Below, piece after piece: positions 59,265-64,000 of a DNA stretch of 64,000 bases. Below the pieces are notes generated by a model. That model ran no database searches. It was not told the origin of the DNA and was given only the letters and a program-made list of their open reading frames with translations. Numbering within the stretch: the stretch's first letter is position 1; the number at the start of each line of letters is the position of its first letter. The stretch is from assembly GCA_947462335.1 (NCBI GenBank), contig OX381707.1, positions 14,537,418 to 14,601,417 of the forward strand. The letters run 5' to 3'. This DNA comes from Harmothoe impar. Taxonomy: Eukaryota; Annelida; Polychaeta; Phyllodocida; Polynoidae. The position numbers and the translations under genes were made by a program.

Positions 59265-59990
59265 ATGTCATCTAAAACAAGAAGTTCGTCGTCTCGGAAA
59301 TCAGCAGCTGCTGCGTACAATGAAGGCAGCCTGTGTGGTAATGATTCTGATGATGAAGTTGTTCTCCAGAGTCAGACAGAGCAGAACATGTCTGTGGTTC
59401 ACCAGGATACACCAAACACACAGGGCACCCACATGGATACTGGCCGTGAAAAGCAGTTACCAAAACGGAGAAAAAAGAACACAGAAGCTGTAGCAGAATT
59501 AAGCAAAGCTGTCACTGCTCTGAATGATCGGATTACCCAGTTAGCAACACAGTTGGACACTGCCACACAGGGGCCAAGGGTAGGAAAACGACAAGCTACG
59601 TCCCCTGCACCTGGAGGCCGACCATCCAAGCACCCCTGCCGGGGACAAGGCAGCACTCCTCCCGGCGACGCATCATCCAATGACGGTCATGATGACGGTG
59701 AAACTAGTGCCGCCGTCGACATTGCCGACCAGGGGGAACATGTATCTAGTTCTGACTCCGATTCTGACTCCGATGGGGAGCCGCATACAGATGGAGCGTC
59801 AGGACAGTATGGCGTTGAAGATGGGGTAGAAAGGACATATTTTGACATTGATGACGCAACTGGTCGCCCCTCCTCCCGCTGTTCCCACTCAAAGGACCGC
59901 TACCCACGTCCATACATGCATTTACCACGCCATGTACTGATGGACATAAAGGAGCGATCTTCATTTGATGATCTGTCCATTGAGGAATGA
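59265..59990 (+). CDS. Gag part 1 of the Ngaro-like element
   Basis: 241 codons from the first ATG after A1. The sequence shows a Ser-rich N-terminus, a basic KRRKKN patch at about residues 65-70 (possible nuclear targeting), and a coiled-coil-like stretch around residues 72-99 (AVAELSKAVTALNDRITQL). A Pro/Gly/Ser-rich linker, an acidic SDSDSDSDG run and a C-terminal PRHVLMDIKERSSFDDLS block follow. The last block looks like the start of the conserved helical Gag region that continues in the next frame. The stop codon overlaps the next start as ATGA. No catalytic motif is expected in Gag, which would bind the element RNA. Confidence 0.75.
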   Translation: MSSKTRSSSSRKSAAAAYNEGSLCGNDSDDEVVLQSQTEQNMSVVHQDTPNTQGTHMDTGREKQLPKRRKKNTEAVAELSKAVTALNDRITQLATQLDTATQGPRVGKRQATSPAPGGRPSKHPCRGQGSTPPGDASSNDGHDDGETSAAVDIADQGEHVSSSDSDSDSDGEPHTDGASGQYGVEDGVERTYFDIDDATGRPSSRCSHSKDRYPRPYMHLPRHVLMDIKERSSFDDLSIEE

Positions 59991-60550
59991 TGAAAATAAT
60001 CCGTACCACTTATGACAAAAAAAGTTCTATTAAAGGCCTGCTTGACCACCTGGAGATGGTGTCAGAGGATGCCATTGAACGGGACTGGGATAACGTTCTT
60101 GCCTTCACCAATACATGCTTGGACAGGATCGACACAGATGGTTGGAAGTGGTCATATTCAGAGAGGATACGTGAGATGCGCATCAAATGGTCATGGATGC
60201 ATGCACCAATTCGCACCCTTGAACAGCAGCCATGTCATGCCTTCAATACAGGATACTGCTCACGACCTGACTCACACAGATCAGGATTTCTACGCCTTCG
60301 GCATAAGTGTGCTGTGTGCTGGTATGGTGTAGACAATAAAAGCTGCACCCACCCAGCATCCATATGCAACAGGAAGCAGTGCCTCACTGGCCGCTCGGAT
60401 GCATCCCCAGCCCAGGCTCAGGGATCATCCCCTTGCAACTTCCGTCAGCAACCTGCCCCCCGTCCACGACATGACCAACGTCAGGCACACGCAGACCATC
60501 ATGACAACCGTCCAGCACAGAACACGGACCAGCACCATCCAAAAAACTAG
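59987..60550 (+). CDS. Gag part 2 with Cys/His zinc-finger region
   Basis: 187 codons in another frame, entered through the ATGA overlap at 59987-59990. The first 75 residues are helical and charged (IKGLLDHLEMVSEDAIERDW, then WKWSYSERIREMRIKW). Next comes a Cys/His cluster (CHAFNTGYCS, then HKCAVCW, then CTHPASIC), like the nucleic-acid-binding end of other YR-retroelement Gags. The tail is His/Pro/Gln-rich. Relatives usually carry both parts in one frame, so the split is either a one-base loss at the junction, programmed frameshifting, or termination-reinitiation. Confidence 0.75.
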   Translation: MMKIIRTTYDKKSSIKGLLDHLEMVSEDAIERDWDNVLAFTNTCLDRIDTDGWKWSYSERIREMRIKWSWMHAPIRTLEQQPCHAFNTGYCSRPDSHRSGFLRLRHKCAVCWYGVDNKSCTHPASICNRKQCLTGRSDASPAQAQGSSPCNFRQQPAPRPRHDQRQAHADHHDNRPAQNTDQHHPKN

Positions 60551-60672
60551 CTCCCCGGCAGGTAGCCGCTGACCGTCGGCCAGCTACCTGCCCCCCCAGC
60601 ACAGCCCCCCTGGGCCCAACTGGGACCATCTCACATGGGTTCAACCCACCCCTTCCAACACATGACAACAAC

Positions 60673-61986
60673 ATGTGTGAACACATTGAAATGTCAACAT
60701 TTACACCTGCACTGCTGGTATCCCTCTCACCACCTCCAGGGCAGCAGGAGGGCGATGCCCCACCACTACCACCCGGCCCTCCTGCCTGGTACCCCCGTCC
60801 CATTATCACCGACCACGTTCCCGGCTATGCACGCCGCACTTACAACCGGGTGGTGGCTGCAGCAGCCCCCAATGCACATGGAGCATGTGTTCCTGTCCTC
60901 TCACACCTGCAGGTCGATGAGTGGAAGGGGGTAGCTACAGGCCACCCCTCAGACGACCTTGTTCTGTCTGGAATTAAATATGGTTTTCCACTCCAGTATA
61001 GAGGTGGACCACTACACTCAGCTAAAGGTCACCCTCCCAACCATCCCTCTGCACGTGCCCATGCAGATGCTGTCAGGAAATATCTAGCAAAAGAGTGTGA
61101 GTCTGGGACCATTCTGGGTCCATTCCCAGAACCACCCTTTACACCCTGGTGTCACGTGAGCCCATTAATGACACGCCCAAAAAGTCAATCTACAGAACGA
61201 CGTGTTATTGTGGATCTATCATATGAAGGGGGCATCAACCAACACATACCACGCCATGTATATGACGGTTTGTTTGTCAAGCACACACTCCCCACAGTGC
61301 AGATGGCATTAGAAAGGGTGGTCGAAATGGGCATGGAATCAGCATGTATCGGGGTCATAGATATCTGCTCTGCATTTAGAATCTTCAAGATATGTCCAGG
61401 GGATTGGCAGTTAGTAATCATCTCAATGGATGATCGATTCTACATAGATACAGCACTGCCATTTGGAAGTCGGATGTCATCATTCTGTATGCAATCAATA
61501 GCTGAGTTCATTGTCCGTGCACTCGCACACAAAGGAGTCACAACGTTCATATATCAGGATGACATCATCACTATCTCACCCAACATCAACAAAGCCCAAG
61601 AGGATTACCACACCACCCTGTCTCTCCTCGACAGGCTCGGCCTCCCTGTCTCACGGGGGAAATGCCGACCATCAGCACGGCAAAACGTCTGGCTTGGAAT
61701 TCACATTAACATCAGTGGAAACACCATCAGCATACCGCAACCGAAGCTGGAACAGATTAGGGACGCCATTCTTGACGCTGATGGCAAAGACACCATCACA
61801 CTCAAAGAGGCACAATCTCTTGTGGGCATGATTAATCACCTCGCTAAAACAGTTGCACCAGCGCGGATGTTTATGGGGAGACTCCTGGAAGCGATCAGAG
61901 CATCTCAAGAGAAAACAGTGAAGATTGATGCTCATGTCATGGCTGACCTGAGATGGTTCAAACGGTACCTACGGCCCTTTAATTGA
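60673..61986 (+). CDS. Reverse transcriptase, ends at an in-frame TGA
   Basis: 437 codons. The finger is RRVIVDLSYEGGINQHI (about residues 176-192). The first catalytic Asp is D230 in VIDICSAFRI. LPFGSRMSSF follows, and the catalytic YQDD is at residues 294-297 (codons 61552-61563) instead of the common YLDD or YADD. VWLGIHI and a thumb with LVGMINHLAK come next, ending in a connection segment FKRYLRPFN. RT copies the element RNA to cDNA. The frame stops at TGA 61984-61986. Reading on in the same frame continues at once into RNase H, so this and the next entry are one 604-codon protein interrupted by a single stop. Confidence 0.9.
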   Translation: MCEHIEMSTFTPALLVSLSPPPGQQEGDAPPLPPGPPAWYPRPIITDHVPGYARRTYNRVVAAAAPNAHGACVPVLSHLQVDEWKGVATGHPSDDLVLSGIKYGFPLQYRGGPLHSAKGHPPNHPSARAHADAVRKYLAKECESGTILGPFPEPPFTPWCHVSPLMTRPKSQSTERRVIVDLSYEGGINQHIPRHVYDGLFVKHTLPTVQMALERVVEMGMESACIGVIDICSAFRIFKICPGDWQLVIISMDDRFYIDTALPFGSRMSSFCMQSIAEFIVRALAHKGVTTFIYQDDIITISPNINKAQEDYHTTLSLLDRLGLPVSRGKCRPSARQNVWLGIHINISGNTISIPQPKLEQIRDAILDADGKDTITLKEAQSLVGMINHLAKTVAPARMFMGRLLEAIRASQEKTVKIDAHVMADLRWFKRYLRPFN

Positions 61987-62484
61987 AGGGCCATCATCAC
62001 CGACCACCGCCCCTCACTGATACTGGAGGGGGACGCATGCCCACGTGGTATGGGAGGCCTGGATAGTGTGTCATGCTATGCAACGGAAGTGTCAAAGAAA
62101 ATGGCAGACAGTCATACAAACACACAGATTGAGGCAATTAACTGTCTGCTCACAGCCCGCACCTTTATCACCCCAGATCTCGCAGGGTCATCAGTACTCA
62201 TCAAGTGTGACAATGAGCCAGCAGTGTTATCATACAATAGAGGTAGGGCCAAAGACAAAGTTCTGGCGGCATGTGCTAGAGCTATGTGGTATCTCAGCGC
62301 CACCTACAATGTCAACATAATCGTCCGCCATGTACCAGGTGCACAGATGAGAGACAGCGACACACTGAGCAGAGCTCACATCAGTGCACGTCATATGAGG
62401 AGAGCATGGCGTCTGGCAAGAGCAAAAAGGCTCAGGTGGATAAAGCCCCTAAGAACGGACATGGATTACTCAAAGTTCATGTGA
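61987..62484 (+). CDS. RNase H domain, continuation of the RT frame
   Basis: Same frame as the RT, after the TGA. The first available ATG is at 62050, which lies after the first catalytic Asp (codon 62032-62034, in LEGDACPRGMGG). Starting there would remove that residue. Further motifs are IEAINCLLTA (Glu), IKCDNEPAVLSY (Asp) and the C-terminal RHVPGAQMRDSDTLSRAH. RNase H removes the RNA strand during cDNA synthesis. Function therefore needs the TGA to be read through, or the copy to be defective. The end overlaps the YR start by about 79 bases. Confidence 0.85.
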   Translation, partial: RAIITDHRPSLILEGDACPRGMGGLDSVSCYATEVSKKMADSHTNTQIEAINCLLTARTFITPDLAGSSVLIKCDNEPAVLSYNRGRAKDKVLAACARAMWYLSATYNVNIIVRHVPGAQMRDSDTLSRAHISARHMRRAWRLARAKRLRWIKPLRTDMDYSKFM

Positions 62485-63440
62485 AGAACAACATGACTAC
62501 TTACTATACCAGGGCACAGTCACGCCACAAAGAAGCATACCGCCCTGGAACAATAGCTAACAGGAAATCAGCAGTGAGGGTGTATAAGGAGTTTGCACTG
62601 AAAGCAGGATTTAAGTACAGGCACCCACGCCCCATTGACATTTGTGCATTTCTTGAATATATTGCAGTGAGAGGACTCTCGGCCAGGTCAATAAGGAATA
62701 CCCTTTCAGCTGTCAAAACGCACATGAAGATTCATGATCAATCAACGTCATCTTTTGAATCACTCAGGGTTACAAACTCTCTATTAGCTTTAGACCGAGC
62801 CATACGACTTAAGAAGAGGGCAAAGGGAGCTGTAACCCCCACCACACTAAAACATGTCCTCCCCATTCTAAGGCAGAAGGAACATGGGGAAATATGTATG
62901 TGTGTACTCCTAATGTTCCTTGCCTTCCTGCGCCAGAGTAATCTGTTACCAGGCGCCATTAAGAAGTTTGACCCAACCAGACAGGTAACTAGAGGAGATG
63001 TGCATATAACAAAGGACACTGTAACCATCGCTGTCAAGTGGTCTAAGACAAAGCAGGTCATGGGAGAAGACAATGTAATCACACTGCCTGCCCTGCCGGG
63101 GTCAGCACTCTGCCCACGGTCAGCTATTAAAGCAGCACTTGCTTCTGTCCCAAGGAAGGGAACGTTATCACCACTAGTGTCATTCAAAGATGGAAACCCA
63201 ATGACTACAGGTTATGTCAAGAGACAGTTGGAATCCTCACTAAATCAGATAGGTGCTAAGACGTCAAAGTTATCTTTGCATTCATTACGAAAAGGTGGCG
63301 CATCTTTTGCCTATTACTCTGGGGCAAAACTGTTCGATGTCAAAAAACAGGGTGGCTGGCAATCACAAGCAATACGTGCCTACCTGAAGCCACCAGACGG
63401 ACACAAAGACTCAGTATATAAGGCACTTCAAACCCTCTAA
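62406..63440 (+). CDS. Tyrosine recombinase (YR) of the Ngaro-like element
   Basis: I chose the ATG at 62406 (MASGKSKKAQ, basic) because upstream codons of this frame overlap essential RNase H motifs. The frame stays open up to 62286. This gives 344 residues. The N-terminal core-binding part runs about 30-120 (YRPGTIANRKSAVRVYKEF, then SARSIRNTLSAVKTHM). Catalytic residues are Arg176 in FLRQSN, His292 and Arg295 in HSLRKGG, Trp318 in GGWQSQA (the usual second His position), and nucleophile Tyr326 in RAYLKP. No stop or frameshift is present. YRs of this order integrate circular cDNA through a Tyr-DNA linkage and need no DDE integrase. Confidence 0.92.
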   Translation: MASGKSKKAQVDKAPKNGHGLLKVHVKNNMTTYYTRAQSRHKEAYRPGTIANRKSAVRVYKEFALKAGFKYRHPRPIDICAFLEYIAVRGLSARSIRNTLSAVKTHMKIHDQSTSSFESLRVTNSLLALDRAIRLKKRAKGAVTPTTLKHVLPILRQKEHGEICMCVLLMFLAFLRQSNLLPGAIKKFDPTRQVTRGDVHITKDTVTIAVKWSKTKQVMGEDNVITLPALPGSALCPRSAIKAALASVPRKGTLSPLVSFKDGNPMTTGYVKRQLESSLNQIGAKTSKLSLHSLRKGGASFAYYSGAKLFDVKKQGGWQSQAIRAYLKPPDGHKDSVYKALQTL

Positions 63441-63451
63441 CACGTACTCTT

Positions 63452-63717
63452 GGCCATTAGATATACATACAGTATACACCCTAGTTGACACATACACACT
63501 AGATAATTAGCGATTATCATACTCGTTATTGTATTACACCATCAGTCTGTCTAGTTTAGACATCTTACTGTATTGTACTTTCGTATACATTTGTCTTTAA
63601 TTGTGCATTATAATTGTTTGAAATGCATTATGTTCATGCTAACATAATAACTACAGACGACTGGGAGCCTACCAAATGAACCCTATCTATATAGTGGCCT
63701 GTGTTATTGTCTTAATG
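63452..63717 (+). repeat. Split direct repeat B1
   Basis: Begins GGCCATTAGATATACATACA 12 bases after the YR stop and runs to A2. The first 73 bp match the visible part of B2 with one difference. Confidence 0.85.
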
Positions 63718-63883
63718 TTGAGGGCATGAGGTAAATACCACATGCCCTATCATTAAGACCAGCAGGCTACCCCCTCCCTTCGTCCTCCAGTGCTCATTAA
63801 CATATCAGCCCCTTCCCTTTTCTCTCCACCCTCTCCCACGCCAGTCTCGCTCTCTGAGTCGTCTGGCTAGGACTGTCTTTACC
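63718..63883 (+). repeat. Split direct repeat A2
   Basis: 166 bp, about 98% identical to A1, adjoining B1 directly. Confidence 0.9.
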
Positions 63884-63927
63884 CATCCTCCCTCTCCTCT
63901 ACATTATCAAGGCCATTATAGTAATAG

Positions 63928-64000
63928 GGCCATTAGATATACATACAGTATACACCCTAGTTGACACGTACACACTAGATAATTAGCGATTATCATACTC
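63928..64000 (+). repeat. Split direct repeat B2, truncated by window end
   Basis: The first 73 bp of B. If it is as long as B1 it continues about 190 bp beyond the window, where the 3' end of the element and its target junction should lie. Confidence 0.85.

Larger units (their letters stand above)
59067..64000 (+). mobile_element. Ngaro-like YR retrotransposon, nearly intact, 3' end beyond window
   Basis: The order is A1 (59067-59232), gag, RT-RNase H, YR, B1 (63452-63717), A2 (63718-63883), then a 44-bp spacer and B2 (from 63928, cut by the window end). The split direct repeats plus RT, RNase H and YR place it in the DIRS order, most like Ngaro. I saw no SGNH hydrolase or methyltransferase domain. 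A1 and A2 differ at about 3 of 166 positions, and the visible 73 bp of B1 and B2 at one. The coding region has only two interruptions: a gag overlap and one TGA. The element is young and possibly recently mobile. Confidence 0.88.

Noticed and set aside
59067..63883. A repeats considered as classical LTRs
   Set aside because: The 3' end is B1-A2-B2 rather than a single repeat copy, no DDE integrase or protease is present, and a YR is encoded. It is a split-repeat YR element, not an LTR element.
1..64000. CRISPR array or prokaryotic operon
   Set aside because: The short tandem repeats (13, 23 and 146 bp) have no unique spacers, and there are no ribosome-binding-site-led gene strings. The DNA is eukaryotic in character.

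Overview
The window looks like AT-rich metazoan nuclear DNA, probably from a marine invertebrate. A lancelet or hemichordate would fit, but nothing here fixes the species. There is no bacterial gene organisation, no rRNA gene, no tRNA gene I could support, and no intact cellular protein-coding gene. Almost everything recognisable is transposable-element or repeat DNA, and several insertions can be dated against one another by nested or paralogous 'empty' sites. Homology was judged by eye from the sequence, with no database search.

Layout. 0.5-1.8 kb: nine copies of a 20-bp motif in both orientations, in otherwise non-repetitive DNA. 3.6-5.9 kb: a 2.3-kb element with terminal inverted repeats (TIRs) and TTA target duplications. 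6.66-9.1 kb: a 2.4-kb hAT-like foldback element with a 7-bp target duplication. 9.2-12.2 kb: a 3-kb inverted-repeat-bounded element, with an internally deleted relative at 16.7 kb. 15.8-16.66 kb (minus): a broken NADAR-domain (YbiA-like) gene. 17-24 kb: a cluster of small MITEs. 25-54 kb: a complex segmental duplication whose core block occurs three times (25.2, 35.7, 51.5 kb) with shorter satellite blocks, interrupted by MITEs. 54-57.6 kb: foldback MITEs, a TTAA-flanked element and a 146-149-bp tandem satellite.

The only clear protein-coding systems are two tyrosine-recombinase (YR) retrotransposons of the DIRS order, from different families. Both have split direct repeats (A1-genes-B1-A2-B2). 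The first (41,934-47,728, minus) is decayed: several frameshifts and stops, plus a 700-bp TTAA element inserted exactly at the RT/RNase H boundary. Its pol N-terminus is odd, with a signal-peptide-like start followed by about 240 cysteine-rich residues before the RT. The second (59,067 to beyond 64,000, plus) is Ngaro-like and almost intact. It has a two-piece Gag, an RT-RNase H with a single in-frame TGA, and an uninterrupted YR with R-HxxR-Y catalytic residues. Its A repeats differ at only about 3 of 166 positions. The window ends inside B2.

How the parts work together: in this order, Gag packages the RNA, RT-RNase H makes cDNA, the split repeats let it close into a circle, and YR inserts the circle by site-specific recombination instead of using a DDE integrase. 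The MITEs here would depend on transposases encoded elsewhere, since none is visible in the window.
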